Below the pieces are notes generated by a model, which did no database searches, was not told where the DNA came from, and saw nothing but the letters and a program-made list of their open reading frames with translations. The position numbers were made by a program, and so were the translations under genes. A DNA stretch of 64,000 nucleotides from Sphingomonas guangdongensis (GTDB taxonomy: Bacteria > Pseudomonadota > Alphaproteobacteria > Sphingomonadales > Sphingomonadaceae), in contig NZ_OBMI01000001.1 of NCBI RefSeq assembly GCF_900199185.1, forward strand, positions 1,302,001 through 1,366,000, in the 5' to 3' direction. Below, in pieces: positions 24,275-33,813 of the stretch; positions within the stretch are counted from its first letter, which is position 1; every line of letters starts with the position of its first letter.

Positions 24275-26893
24275 TCAGCTCTCCGCCGCCAATCCCTTCA
24301 GCCGATAGACCAGCTCCAGCGCCTCCCGCGGGCTCAGTGCATCAACGTCGGTACGTGCGAGCTCCTCGCGCAGCGCATCAACCGCCTTCGCCTCCTCCGC
24401 CTGGGCAGCGGCGGCGAAGAGGGGCAGGTCGTCGAGGCCCGCCGCGAGTCCGCCGGTCTTGGCGCGCCCTGACTCCAGCCGGTCGAGCACCGACTTGGCG
24501 CGGCGGATCGTCGCGGGCGGCAGCCCGGCGAGCCGCGCGACCGCCAAGCCGTAGCTGCGGTCGGCGGGTCCGTCCGCCACCTCGTGGAGCAGCACCAGCT
24601 CGCCCTTCCACTCGCGCGCGCGGACGTGGTGGAGCGAGAGCGCGTCGCAGCGCTCGGCGAGGCGCGTCAGCTCGTGATAGTGGGTCGCGAACAGGCAGCG
24701 GCAGCGATTGTCCTCGTGGATCGCCTCCACCACCGCCCAGGCGATCGCGAGCCCGTCGTAGGTGGAGGTGCCGCGCCCGACCTCGTCGAGGATCACGAAC
24801 GAGCGGGGCGTCGCCTGGGCGAGGATCGCGGCGGTTTCCACCATCTCGACCATGAAGGTCGATCGCCCGCGCGCGAGATTGTCGGACGCGCCGACCCGGC
24901 TGAACAGCCGGTCGACCAGCCCCAGCGTCGCGCTGGTCGCGGGAACGAAGCTGCCGGCCTGCGCGAGCACCGCGATCAACGCGTTCTGGCGCAGAAAGGT
25001 CGACTTGCCGCCCATGTTGGGGCCGGTCACGAGCCAGAGGCGCGCATCCTCCGACAGCCGGCAGTCATTGGCGACGAACCGGCCGCCGCTCTTCGCAACC
25101 GCCGCCTCGACCACAGGATGGCGTCCGCCCTCCACCTCGAAGCAGGCGTGATCGACCAGGCGGGGACGCGCCCAGCCGCTCTCCGCCGCGCGCTCGGCCA
25201 GACCCGCCGCCACGTCGATCCGTGCGAGCGCGTCGGCCGTCCGCGCGATCACCTCGCGCTGCGCGAGGGCCGCCGCGACCAGCTCTTCCAGGTGGGCGGC
25301 TTCGGCGGCGAGCGCGTGGGCGCCGGCATGGGCGACCTTGGCGGCGACCTCGTGCAGCTCGGGCGCGTTGAAGCGGACGACGCCGGCGAGCGTCTGCCGG
25401 TGGGTGAAGCCGCTGTCCGCCGCCAGGAGCGCGTCGGCGGCGCGGGCCGGCACCTCGATATGGTAGCCGAGCACGCCGTTGTGGCGGATTTTGAGCGTCG
25501 GCGTGCCGGTCCGGGTGCGGTACTCGGCCTCCAGCGCGGCGATCGCGCGCCGGCCGCCCGCGCCTGCATCGCGCAGATCGTCAAGCGCTGCGTCGTAGCC
25601 GGCGGCGATGTAGCCGCCGGCACTCGCGTCGATCGGTGGCGCGGGCACCAGCGCGCGGGTGAGCAGGTCGATGAGCGCGCCGTGACCGCGCAGGGTGGGG
25701 AGCAGCGCGGCAAGAAGCGCGGGCGGCTCCGGCGTGTGCGCCAGTGCCTCCGCCAGCCGCCACGCGCCGTCGAGTCCGTCACGCAGCTGCCCCAGATCGC
25801 GCGGGCTGCCGCGACCCGCCGCCAGCCGCCCGAGCGCGCGGCCGATGTCGGGCAGCGCGCGAAGCGCGCCGCGGAGCCGCTCGCGTGCGCCGGCATCGTC
25901 GTAGAAGTGCTGCACGAGCGCCAAGCGCTCGTCGATGGCGGCACGGTCCATCAGCGGTGCCGCGATGTCCTGCCCGAGCAGCCGCGCGCCCGCGCCCGTG
26001 ACCGTACGGTCGACCGCGTCGAGCAGCGATCCCGCGCGAGCGCCGCCGCTCGCGACGCACAGCTCCAGGCTCTCGCGGGTGGCGGCGTCGATCGCCATCA
26101 CCTGCGCGCTTGCGGCCACACGCGGCGGCCGAAGGAAGGGCAGCGCTCCCTTGGCGGTGTGGTCGAGATACGCGATCAGCCCGCCCGCCGCCGCCAGGCC
26201 GGCGCGCGAGAGGGTGCCGAACGCGTCCAGCGTCGCGACGCCGTGAAGCGCCTTCAGCCGCGCCTCGCCGCGCGCGCTGTCGAAATCGGCGCGCGGGCGG
26301 CTGCCGGTCGCATGCTCGGCGATCGCGGCGTCCTCAGGCGCGATCACCTCCGCCGCGCCCAGTCGGGCGAGCTCGGCGGCGAGGCCCGCGCGGCTCGTCT
26401 CGATCACCAGGAACTCGCCGGTCGAGATGTCGGCGGCGGCGATCGCCGTGCCGCCGCCTGCTTCGGCAATCGCGGCGCACCAATTGGCGGCGCGGGAATC
26501 GAGCAGCGCTTCCTCGGTCAGCGTGCCCGCGGTCACCACCCGGACGATCGCGCGGCCGACCAGCGCCTTCGATCCACGCGCCTTGCGCGCGGCCTCCGGG
26601 CTCTCGGTCTGCTCGGCGATGGCGACCCGGTGACCGACCTTGATCAGCCGCTGGAGATAGCCCGTCGCGGCGTGGACGGGGACGCCGCACATCGGGATCT
26701 TCGCACCGTCATGCTCGCCCCGCGCAGTCAGCGCAATGTCGAGCACTCCGCTCGCGATCCGGGCATCGTCGAAGAACAGCTCGAAAAAGTCGCCCATTCG
26801 GTAGAACAGCAGGCAGTCCTGCGCCTCGGCCTTGAGGCTGAGGTACTGGGCCATCATCGGGGTGGGCTGGGCATCCGCCATCCGACCGCGCAT
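24275..26893 (-). CDS. mutS: DNA mismatch repair protein MutS
   Basis: Mismatch recognition ATPase, 872 residues. The N-terminal mismatch-binding motif is YRMGDFFELFFDDA (Phe-x-Glu reading FFE). The core and lever domains follow. The ATPase has Walker A GPNMGGKSTFLRQ at about 622-634, Walker B FVILDEVGRGTSTYDG and the signature region NLARGRSTFMVEM. The C-terminus keeps the dimerisation HTH (SPREALELVYRLKGL). The start chosen is the ATG of MRGRMADAQ, which has a GGTGGGG site; MADAQ, four codons later, is the alternative. Upstream minus-strand neighbour encodes an NTF2-like protein 41 bp away. Confidence 0.96.
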   Translation of the reverse strand: MRGRMADAQPTPMMAQYLSLKAEAQDCLLFYRMGDFFELFFDDARIASGVLDIALTARGEHDGAKIPMCGVPVHAATGYLQRLIKVGHRVAIAEQTESPEAARKARGSKALVGRAIVRVVTAGTLTEEALLDSRAANWCAAIAEAGGGTAIAAADISTGEFLVIETSRAGLAAELARLGAAEVIAPEDAAIAEHATGSRPRADFDSARGEARLKALHGVATLDAFGTLSRAGLAAAGGLIAYLDHTAKGALPFLRPPRVAASAQVMAIDAATRESLELCVASGGARAGSLLDAVDRTVTGAGARLLGQDIAAPLMDRAAIDERLALVQHFYDDAGARERLRGALRALPDIGRALGRLAAGRGSPRDLGQLRDGLDGAWRLAEALAHTPEPPALLAALLPTLRGHGALIDLLTRALVPAPPIDASAGGYIAAGYDAALDDLRDAGAGGRRAIAALEAEYRTRTGTPTLKIRHNGVLGYHIEVPARAADALLAADSGFTHRQTLAGVVRFNAPELHEVAAKVAHAGAHALAAEAAHLEELVAAALAQREVIARTADALARIDVAAGLAERAAESGWARPRLVDHACFEVEGGRHPVVEAAVAKSGGRFVANDCRLSEDARLWLVTGPNMGGKSTFLRQNALIAVLAQAGSFVPATSATLGLVDRLFSRVGASDNLARGRSTFMVEMVETAAILAQATPRSFVILDEVGRGTSTYDGLAIAWAVVEAIHEDNRCRCLFATHYHELTRLAERCDALSLHHVRAREWKGELVLLHEVADGPADRSYGLAVARLAGLPPATIRRAKSVLDRLESGRAKTGGLAAGLDDLPLFAAAAQAEEAKAVDALREELARTDVDALSPREALELVYRLKGLAAES

Positions 26894-26934
26894 ACCCCAC
26901 CGTGGCGGCGAGACAAGGCTGCGCCTGGCGCGGC

Positions 26935-27393
26935 TCAGCCGTGCGGCTGGACGAGCTCGCGGAGGCTGAGCCAGCCGTTCGGGGCGGTGGCCGAGCGGAC
27001 GTAGACGATCATCGCGCGGCCGCGGACCGTCGCAGCCGCGCCCCCCGCGCGGGGCGTGACCTCGACCGCATAACGGGTCATTTCCACCGCCGTATCGCCG
27101 CACACGTCGAGCCGCTCGACGTCGTTCGTGACAAAGCGCAGGCGGACGGTGGCGAAGGTCGCGCGAAGATCGGCGACGAGTGCTGCTTGACCGGAGAAGA
27201 AGCGATCCGGGGCAAGCGATTTGGTGATGTCGGGATGATGGTAACGAGCGATCGCCGCCACGTCGCTCCGCGCGAACGCCTCACGGATGCCGACGCTGGT
27301 GGCGGCAAGCGCGGCTCCGTCGGCGGTGCCGGACGCCGGCTGGCACTCTATCGCGGCAGCCTGCACCCAGAGCGCGAGCGCGATCCACATCAT
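26935..27393 (-). CDS. Secreted NTF2-like (SnoaL/DUF4440-type) protein
   Basis: 152 residues: a short signal sequence (MMWIALALWVQAAAIECQPA) followed by a single NTF2-like alpha+beta barrel, recognisable from SVGIREAFARSDVAAIARYHHPDI and the later EMTRYAVEVTP and GRAMIVYVR strands ending in GWLSLRELVQP. Such single-domain proteins bind small molecules or act in unassigned steps; no catalytic residue can be named. It may be co-transcribed with mutS, from which it is separated by 41 bp, though a functional link is doubtful. Divergent from the malic enzyme gene. Confidence 0.75.
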   Translation of the reverse strand: MMWIALALWVQAAAIECQPASGTADGAALAATSVGIREAFARSDVAAIARYHHPDITKSLAPDRFFSGQAALVADLRATFATVRLRFVTNDVERLDVCGDTAVEMTRYAVEVTPRAGGAAATVRGRAMIVYVRSATAPNGWLSLRELVQPHG

Positions 27394-27573
27394 CGTTCCT
27401 CCCGGCGTGAGATGGCCAGATCAGCAGGTTGAGCGCAAGGCGGTGTTCGATCGCGGTCCTACCGCTCAGCGCCTTCGCTGGACCCCGCTGTTCTTCTCGT
27501 ACCCAAGCGCGCCGTAGCGGTTCCCAATCCCGCCCCCGCTCCCTAAAGGTGGTAGCGGTATCCGGAGAGACGC

Positions 27574-29832
27574 ATGTCCGACGAAGCGAGTGTCCAGTTT
27601 TCCGAGCGCGAGGCGCTCCTGTTCCACTCGGAGGGGCGTCCGGGCAAGATCGAGATTATCGCGTCCAAGCCGATGGCGACGCAGCGCGACCTGGCGCTTG
27701 CCTATTCGCCGGGCGTCGCGGTGCCGGTGCAGGCGATCGCCGACGATCCCGCCACCGCCTACGACTATACCGCCAAGGGCAATCTGGTCGCGGTCATCTC
27801 GAACGGCACCGCTATTCTCGGGCTCGGCAACCTCGGCGCGCTCGCGTCCAAGCCGGTGATGGAAGGCAAGGCGGTGCTGTTCAAGCGCTTCGCCGACGTC
27901 GATTCGATCGACATCGAGCTGAAGACGGAGGACGTCGACCGCTTCATCGACGCGGTCGAGCTGATGGAACCGACCTTCGGCGGCATCAACCTGGAGGACA
28001 TCAAGGCGCCCGAGTGCTTCATCATCGAGCAGACCCTGCGCGAGCGGATGAACATTCCCGTCTTCCACGACGACCAGCACGGCACCGCGATTATCACCGC
28101 GGCCGGGCTGATCAACGCCTGCCGCGTGACCGGGCGGCGGCTGGAGGACATCCGGATCGTCGTGAACGGCGCGGGCGCGGCGGCGATCGCCTGCACCGAG
28201 CTGATCAAGGCGATGGGTGTGCGCCACGACCACGTTCTGATGTGCGACCGCACGGGCGTGATCACGCCGGACCGCGAGGGCATCAACCAGTGGCAGTCGG
28301 CGCACGCGGTCGCGACCGACCGCCGCACGCTGACGGAGGCGCTGCACGGCGCCGATGTGTTCCTCGGGCTGTCGGCCGCCGGCGCGCTGAAGCCCGAGAT
28401 GGTGAAGGACATGGCGCCCGCCCCGATCATCTTCGCGATGGCGAACCCGGAGCCGGAGATCCGCCCGGAGCTCGCCAAGGCGGCGCGCCCCGACGCGATC
28501 ATCGCGACCGGTCGGTCGGACTATCCGAACCAGGTCAACAACGTGCTCGGCTTCCCCTTCATCTTCCGCGGCGCGCTCGACGTGCGCGCGACCGGCATCA
28601 ACGACGAAATGAAGATCGCCGCCGCCAACGCGATCGCCGAGCTCGCGCGCGAGCGCGTGCCGGAGGAGGTCGCCGCGGCCTATGGCACGCAGCACGTCTT
28701 CGGCCCCGAATACATCATCCCCGCACCCTTCGACCCCCGCCTGATGGAGGTGGTGCCGGCAGCCGTCGCCCAGGCGGCAATGGATTCGGGCGTCGCAACC
28801 AAGCCGATCATGGACATGGCGGCGTACCGCACGTCGCTGCGGGCCCGGCTCAACCCGACCACCTCCGTCCTCTCGCTCGCCTACGAGGGCGCGCGCGCAC
28901 ATCCCAAGCGGGTGCTGTTCGCCGAGGGCGAGGAGGAGGTGGTGCTGCGCGCCGCCATCGCCTTCAAGGAAGGAGGCTACGGCACGCCCGTGCTGGTCGG
29001 GCGCGAGGAAGTCTACGAGCGGCTGGCGGCGCTGGGGGTCAACGATCCGAGCGAATATGAGCTGCACAACAGCCGCAATTCGCCGCTCGTGCCCAAGATG
29101 GTCGACTTCCTCTACGGTCGGCTCCAGCGTCGCGGCTATCTGCGCCGTGAGGTGGAGCGGATGGTCAACCAGGACCGCAACATCTTCGGCGCGGCGATGC
29201 TTCAGCTCGGCGAGGCCGACGCGATGATCACCGGCATCACCCGGACCTGGGCGATGTCGATGCGCGAGGTTAAGCGCGTGATCGACGCCGAGCCGGGCCG
29301 CACGCCGTTCGGCATCCACGTGATGGTCGGGCAGAGCCACACCGTCTTCATCGCCGACACGACGGTGAACGAGCGGCCGACCGCCGAACAGCTCGCCGAC
29401 ATCGCGGAGCAGACAGCGGCGGTCGCGCGGCGGATGGGGCATGAGCCGCGGGTCGCCTTCCTCAGCTACTCGACCTTCGGCAACCCGAAGGGCGCGTTCC
29501 TGGACAACATCCGCGACGCGGTGGACGTGCTCGACGGTCGCCAGCCCGGCTTCGAATATGAGGGGGAGATGCCGCCCGACGTCGCGCTCAACCCGCGCCA
29601 GCTCGCCAACTATCCGTTTGCCAGGCTCTCGGGCCCGGCCAACATCCTGATCATGCCGGGGCTCCAGTCGGCCCACATCTCCGCCAAGCTGCTGCGCGAG
29701 CTGGGTGGCGATTCGGTGATCGGGCCGATGCTGATCGGGATGGAGAAGCCGGTCCAGATCGCGCCCATGGTGTCGACGGCGAGCGAGCTGGTGACGCTCG
29801 CCGTGCTCGCCGCCGGCGGGATCGCGCGCTAG
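27574..29832 (+). CDS. maeB: NADP-dependent malic enzyme with phosphotransacetylase-like domain
   Basis: Converts malate to pyruvate and CO2 with NADP reduction; 752 residues, the hybrid bacterial form. Malic domain about 1-165 (YSPGVAVPVQAI, GNLGALASKPVMEGKAVLFK, FHDDQHGTAIITAAGLINA), NAD(P)-binding Rossmann domain about 165-430 (VVNGAGAAAIACTELI, MANPEPEIRPE), then a C-terminal phosphate acetyltransferase-like domain about 440-752 (ADAMITGITRTW, NILIMPGLQSAHISAKLL) that in homologues lacks transferase activity and serves acetyl-CoA regulation. GGAG upstream of the ATG. Neighbour of mutS in many alphaproteobacteria. An anaplerotic and NADPH-supplying role is inferred. Confidence 0.95.
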   Translation: MSDEASVQFSEREALLFHSEGRPGKIEIIASKPMATQRDLALAYSPGVAVPVQAIADDPATAYDYTAKGNLVAVISNGTAILGLGNLGALASKPVMEGKAVLFKRFADVDSIDIELKTEDVDRFIDAVELMEPTFGGINLEDIKAPECFIIEQTLRERMNIPVFHDDQHGTAIITAAGLINACRVTGRRLEDIRIVVNGAGAAAIACTELIKAMGVRHDHVLMCDRTGVITPDREGINQWQSAHAVATDRRTLTEALHGADVFLGLSAAGALKPEMVKDMAPAPIIFAMANPEPEIRPELAKAARPDAIIATGRSDYPNQVNNVLGFPFIFRGALDVRATGINDEMKIAAANAIAELARERVPEEVAAAYGTQHVFGPEYIIPAPFDPRLMEVVPAAVAQAAMDSGVATKPIMDMAAYRTSLRARLNPTTSVLSLAYEGARAHPKRVLFAEGEEEVVLRAAIAFKEGGYGTPVLVGREEVYERLAALGVNDPSEYELHNSRNSPLVPKMVDFLYGRLQRRGYLRREVERMVNQDRNIFGAAMLQLGEADAMITGITRTWAMSMREVKRVIDAEPGRTPFGIHVMVGQSHTVFIADTTVNERPTAEQLADIAEQTAAVARRMGHEPRVAFLSYSTFGNPKGAFLDNIRDAVDVLDGRQPGFEYEGEMPPDVALNPRQLANYPFARLSGPANILIMPGLQSAHISAKLLRELGGDSVIGPMLIGMEKPVQIAPMVSTASELVTLAVLAAGGIAR

Positions 29833-30011
29833 CGGGAGGCGCGCGCGGCGCGGACGATGACCGCGCTGGCGAGCAGGATCGACGATACCAGCGCGCCGAT
29901 CGCAAGCAGTCCCGCCGGCGTGACCATCACCTCCGCGTCGAAGTGGCTGCCACCCACCTCAAGCGAGAGGGCGGTGCGCTGCGCTCCGCGCATGGCTGGC
30001 AACTGGGGCAT
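29829..30011 (-). CDS. Small single-helix membrane protein, hypothetical
   Basis: A 60-residue frame with a soluble N-terminal half (LSLEVGGSHFDAEV) and one strong hydrophobic helix (TPAGLLAIGALVSSILLASAVIV) ending in basic residues. The stop overlaps the maeB stop by 4 bp, convergent. No recognisable family and a weak ribosome site; an internal ATG at 29993 is possible. The clean amphipathic-then-membrane layout makes it more credible than a chance frame, but it may not be real. Confidence 0.45.
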   Translation of the reverse strand: MPQLPAMRGAQRTALSLEVGGSHFDAEVMVTPAGLLAIGALVSSILLASAVIVRAARASR

Positions 30012-30041
30012 GGCGCTTCAACGTCAGCCTTGCGATCCGGT

Positions 30042-30950
30042 TCAGCGCGTGGTCTTGAACGCGTTGGCGGCGACCCAATCAGCCACCGCCTCGCCGTTCG
30101 GGGTACCGCGGGTCACGATGTCGAAGTGATCGGCGTTCGGCGGCGAAAGCGTCAGCACCGGATCGCCGGCGGCACGGGCGCGGGCGGCATAGGGCTGCAT
30201 GAACGGCCCGAGCTCGCTGAAGACCAGCAGCTGAGTAACGCCAAGCGGCAGGTGGTCCATCGCGCTCGCAATGCGGTACGGCTTCGGCCGCTCGGCCGGC
30301 GTGCCGCCCATCAGGGGCACGATCACCGGCTTGCCGCACACCTGCACGTCCGGCCCGACCAATGAGGCCAGTGTGCCCGGCCCGTCGATCGCGACGGCGG
30401 ACCGGATCGGCGGTCTGCCGGCCCTGGGGGTCCAAGGTGCGGGCAGCTTGGGACGAGAGGCCGCCCAGAGCGCGAAGAGCGCGCCTGCCGAGTGGCCAAC
30501 CGTTGTCACGCGCGACAGGTCGAGCGGGTAGCGCTTCGCCAAGGTCGGCAAATAGTCGACCCCGGCCGCTACATCCTCAAAGCTGCCCGGCCAGCCGCCG
30601 CCGGCGTGGCCGACCCGGCGATAGTCGATGTCCCAGGTCGCGAAACCGCGGGCGCGCAGCATCTCGGCGAAACCCTGCATCCCGGTGCCGCCCATCTCCG
30701 CGACGAAGCAGCCGCCGTGGATCAGGATCGCGACCGGGAACGGCCCCTTACCTTTGGGCAGCCGCAGCTCGCCCGAGCGGAGCGCGTCCGCGCCGTAGCG
30801 CACCGTGGCGGTCGGCGGTGGAGCCGTTCGATCTGCATCGATCGTGCGCTGCTCGTCCGGCCCGGGCGTGCGCTGCGGCGCGCCGGTCTGTGCTGGAGCG
30901 GCAACGGTCGCGAGCAGGGCGCTCGCCAGCAGGCTGATGGTCACACGCAT
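30042..30950 (-). CDS. Secreted alpha/beta hydrolase
   Basis: 302 residues with a signal peptide (MRVTISLLASALLATVAAPAQ). The hydrolase core has the oxyanion HGG at about 78-80, the nucleophile elbow GHSAG (Ser about 154) and a C-terminal catalytic His in NADHFDIV. The fold resembles the esterase/lipase group of bifunctional feruloyl- or acetylxylan-esterase-like proteins and kynurenine formamidase-like enzymes. Substrate unknown. The start is the ATG immediately before RVTISLL; a 14-codon upstream extension is less likely. It sits between a small membrane protein and a LuxR-type regulator, both on the same strand. Confidence 0.85.
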   Translation of the reverse strand: MRVTISLLASALLATVAAPAQTGAPQRTPGPDEQRTIDADRTAPPPTATVRYGADALRSGELRLPKGKGPFPVAILIHGGCFVAEMGGTGMQGFAEMLRARGFATWDIDYRRVGHAGGGWPGSFEDVAAGVDYLPTLAKRYPLDLSRVTTVGHSAGALFALWAASRPKLPAPWTPRAGRPPIRSAVAIDGPGTLASLVGPDVQVCGKPVIVPLMGGTPAERPKPYRIASAMDHLPLGVTQLLVFSELGPFMQPYAARARAAGDPVLTLSPPNADHFDIVTRGTPNGEAVADWVAANAFKTTR

Positions 30951-31022
30951 CGACTCGGCCCCCCGAGATGGTGATCGAGGGCAGGTTCTCACCCGCCGCC
31001 GCGGTCGTCAAATCCCGGTCGG

Positions 31023-32123
31023 TCAGCCGAGCTGGCGCAGCAGCACCGCCAGCTCCGCCTGACGATGGGTGCCGGTCTTCTCGAAGATCATCTTCAGCTG
31101 CGATCGCACCGTCTGCACGCTGCTCCCGCGCTGCACCGCGATGGCAGCCGGGGTCTTACCGGCGGCGATGAGCGCGGCAATCGCCGCCTCCGCCTCCGTC
31201 AACCCGTACCGGTGCCGCAGCGCCGCGGGGCTCATCGGGTCGGTCGATCGCGCCGTGCGGATAATCACCATGGCCTGCGCGAGCGACAGTGCACCGGACA
31301 GTCGTCGCGGAAGCGCGAACACGTCCGTTCTTAGCGGGGCACCGGCCGCGCCAACCACGGAGACGCTCTGCCCGGCCTGTCCGGTAGGTGCATGGAACGC
31401 GGCCGCGCGAATGGCCTGATCGAGCCACGCGTCACTCTGCGGGGTGGCTGCGTGCAGGCAGCCGGCGTGAGTGTGGAAATGCGTGCCGCGCCGCAGCTCC
31501 CGCTCGGCAGACGGCGACAAGGAGACGATAACTTTGTCGGCACTTACCAGGATGCAAGCCGTGTCGAGCCGCTCCGCGGTGTCGAGCATGGCCCGGTTCT
31601 CGATCCCGCCGAGTGCCAGCCCGGCACGCACCGCGCCCTCAACCCCCGGCGTCACCGCCGACAGGAACCGCATCGCCTGATCGTCGTGCGGCCCGGCGCG
31701 GCGGCTCCGCATCATGATCAGGCCGGCGAGAATACCGTCCACGTTCCGCATCCGAACAAGCGCGGCATGATCGGACTCAGCGCGCTCGAAAATACCGTAG
31801 ATGGGCAACCGCTCGCGCTCAGGAGTAGTGATGTCGGCGTCCGTCACGCTCTGCCAAGCGGCGGAGTTGATCAGCCGGTGCGTGCGGGGATTGACGGTCG
31901 GATCGAAACCACGCGCCGACAGGAACATCCCCATCATCTCCTCATCCACGCCGCAACTGATGTTCAGCGAGGCGGTGCCGACTTTGACAGTACCGGCAAG
32001 CTGGACGATCGGAGAGTCAAGCCTGGCACCCAGTTGAACGAGCGCGGTGCTCCAGTCAGATAGACCAAGTGCCGCATCGCGGAAGTGCTCAACAACCACG
32101 CGCGAATCATCGCTACTAATCAT
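31023..32123 (-). CDS. LuxR-family transcriptional regulator
   Basis: 366 residues. Only the C-terminus is recognisable: a GerE/LuxR helix-turn-helix (about 305-362) containing YGLTEAEAAIAALIAAGKTPAAIA and GSSVQTVRSQLKMIFEKTGTHRQAEL. The N-terminal ~290 residues have no receiver signature or acyl-homoserine-lactone domain I can identify and probably form a PAS/GAF-like sensory fold. The start is the ATG of MISSDDSR, after GGAC/GGAG; the 5' leader includes CCCCCAAGAGGGGG (32131-32144). It is divergent from an outer-membrane barrel gene, which is a plausible target. Confidence 0.82.
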   Translation of the reverse strand: MISSDDSRVVVEHFRDAALGLSDWSTALVQLGARLDSPIVQLAGTVKVGTASLNISCGVDEEMMGMFLSARGFDPTVNPRTHRLINSAAWQSVTDADITTPERERLPIYGIFERAESDHAALVRMRNVDGILAGLIMMRSRRAGPHDDQAMRFLSAVTPGVEGAVRAGLALGGIENRAMLDTAERLDTACILVSADKVIVSLSPSAERELRRGTHFHTHAGCLHAATPQSDAWLDQAIRAAAFHAPTGQAGQSVSVVGAAGAPLRTDVFALPRRLSGALSLAQAMVIIRTARSTDPMSPAALRHRYGLTEAEAAIAALIAAGKTPAAIAVQRGSSVQTVRSQLKMIFEKTGTHRQAELAVLLRQLG

Positions 32124-32257
32124 GCTCCGTCCCCCAAGAGGGGGATGCAGTAAGTCGCAGCCTATAACAATAGCCCGGCGGCATCCGCAGGGGGCGGACG
32201 CATGCGGTGCGAACGGGCGGGATGAAGCGCTTGTCGCGACAATAACGGGGGCAGTAC

Positions 32258-32935
32258 ATGAAGATATACGCGGCACTGATGGTTCCGGCATTCCTTGCCC
32301 TTGCCACGCCGGCACTGGCGCAGGATGCCTCAGCCGATGATGGCGCGGTGATTACCGCAGCAGTGACTGCGGGGACGCTCGGGATCGGGCCAGACGTGGG
32401 CGTGCGCTTCTCGGACAACCTCGGCATCCGCGCCAACGCCAACTTTCTGAGCGTGGGCGCGGACTTCGACTCCGACGACATCGAGTATGACGGCGACCTG
32501 AAGCTGCGTTCCTTCGGTGCGATGATCGACGTCTATCCCTTCGGTGGCGCCTTCCGCATTTCCGGTGGTGCGCGCATCAACAAAAACCGGGCGGAGGTGC
32601 GGGCAACCCCGACCGGTACCTTCGAGCTCGGCGACGCGACCTATACCCAGGCCCAGGTCGGCACGCTGAGCGGCCGCGCCGAGGTGAAGGACTTTGCACC
32701 GGCGCTGACGCTCGGCTGGGCAGGCAGCAAGCGTCGCGGCTTCTTCTTCATGACGGAGGGGGGCGTGTTGTTTCAGGGGACGGTGCGGATACGCGAGTTC
32801 ACCGCGACCGGAACCGCCGCGAACAACGCGACTTTCCGCGCCGACCTGGAGCGGGAGCGCCAAAGCCTGCAGGACGACGTCGACAAGGTGAAGGTCTACC
32901 CGATCCTCCAGTTCGGGATCGGCTACCGCTTCTGA
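32258..32935 (+). CDS. Outer-membrane beta-barrel protein
   Basis: 225 residues: signal peptide (MKIYAALMVPAFLALATPALAQ), then alternating strands rich in Gly and aromatics (GVRFSDNLGIRANANFLSVGADF, LRSFGAMIDVYPFGGAFRISGGARI), ending in FGIGYRF, whose terminal Phe is the usual BAM insertion signal. The size fits an 8-stranded barrel. A charged stretch (ADLERERQSLQDDVDKVK) before the last strand is probably a loop. The start has GGGG upstream. Divergent from the LuxR-type regulator; regulation by it is inferred only. Confidence 0.85.
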   Translation: MKIYAALMVPAFLALATPALAQDASADDGAVITAAVTAGTLGIGPDVGVRFSDNLGIRANANFLSVGADFDSDDIEYDGDLKLRSFGAMIDVYPFGGAFRISGGARINKNRAEVRATPTGTFELGDATYTQAQVGTLSGRAEVKDFAPALTLGWAGSKRRGFFFMTEGGVLFQGTVRIREFTATGTAANNATFRADLERERQSLQDDVDKVKVYPILQFGIGYRF

Positions 32936-32995
32936 TCCGGCGTGCGCTGCCGCACCGGGGGGAGCGGCACCGCAAACCGGAAGGCGGCGGGCTGG

Positions 32996-33790
32996 CTAGC
33001 GATCGATGCTGTTCCCCAGCGCCGCGTGGACCAGCCCGCCGTCGACGGTGATCGTTTCCCCGATCACGTAATCGCCCGCGCGGCTCGCCAGGTAGATGGC
33101 GGCGCCGGCCATGTCCTCGTCCGCGCCGATCCGGCCGGCGGGGATGGTGTGGGCGACGACGTCGCCGTGGTCGCGTGCGGCCTTGTTCATGTCGCTCGCG
33201 AAGGCGCCCGGCGCGATGGAGGTGACGTTGATGCCGTCGCGCACCAGCCGTGCCGCCATCCGCTTGGTCAGCTGGATCAGCGCTGCCTTCGATGCCTGGT
33301 AGCTGTAGGTTTCCCAGGCGTTCAGCCGCATCCCGTCGATCGAGGTGATGTTGATGACCTTGGCCGGCCGTTCGCGACTGCCCGCTGCCCTCAGCAGGCC
33401 GTGGAGCGCCTGGGTCAGGAAGAACGGCGACTTGACGTTCAGGTCCATGACCTTGTCCCAGCCGCTCTCCGGGAACTCTTCGAACGGCACGCCCCAGGCG
33501 GCGCCCGCGTTGTTGACGAGAATGTCGAGCCGGTCGGTCCGGCCGGCGAGATCGGCGGCGAGCGCGCGGCATCCCTCGACGCTCGACACGTCGTGCGGCA
33601 GCGCGTGGGCGCTCGGCCCGAGCGCGGCGGCGGCCTCCTCGCACGCTGCGGCCTTGCGTGAGGAGATGTAAACGGTCGCCCCCTGCGCGACGAAGCCGGC
33701 CGCAATCATTCGGCCGATCCCGCGCGATCCCCCCGTGACGAGCGCGACACGGCCGTCCAGGCGGAAAAGGGTCGATGTGTCCACGGGCAT
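32996..33790 (-). CDS. SDR family oxidoreductase
   Basis: Classical short-chain dehydrogenase/reductase, 264 residues. NAD(P) site TGGSRGIG near the N-terminus, NNAG motif (ILVNNAGAAWG), catalytic Ser in INITSIDG, and YxxxK in YSYQASKAAL. The C-terminal GETITVDGG is typical. Arg after the glycine motif (SSRK) suggests NADPH preference. The start is the ATG of MPVDTSTLF with AGGAG upstream. The substrate is unknown. The gene lies 24 bp after the original stop of the broken VOC gene, so the two were probably one operon. Confidence 0.9.
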   Translation of the reverse strand: MPVDTSTLFRLDGRVALVTGGSRGIGRMIAAGFVAQGATVYISSRKAAACEEAAAALGPSAHALPHDVSSVEGCRALAADLAGRTDRLDILVNNAGAAWGVPFEEFPESGWDKVMDLNVKSPFFLTQALHGLLRAAGSRERPAKVINITSIDGMRLNAWETYSYQASKAALIQLTKRMAARLVRDGINVTSIAPGAFASDMNKAARDHGDVVAHTIPAGRIGADEDMAGAAIYLASRAGDYVIGETITVDGGLVHAALGNSIDR

Positions 33791-33813
33791 GCTCTCCTGT
33801 TTGGTCAGCCCGC

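Noticed and set aside
24584..27004. 806-codon open frame antisense to mutS
   Set aside because: No recognisable domain and fully covered by a clear MutS; codon position GC pattern belongs to mutS.
27466..29676. 736-codon open frame antisense to maeB
   Set aside because: His/Arg/Asp-rich low-complexity product, opposite a complete malic enzyme.
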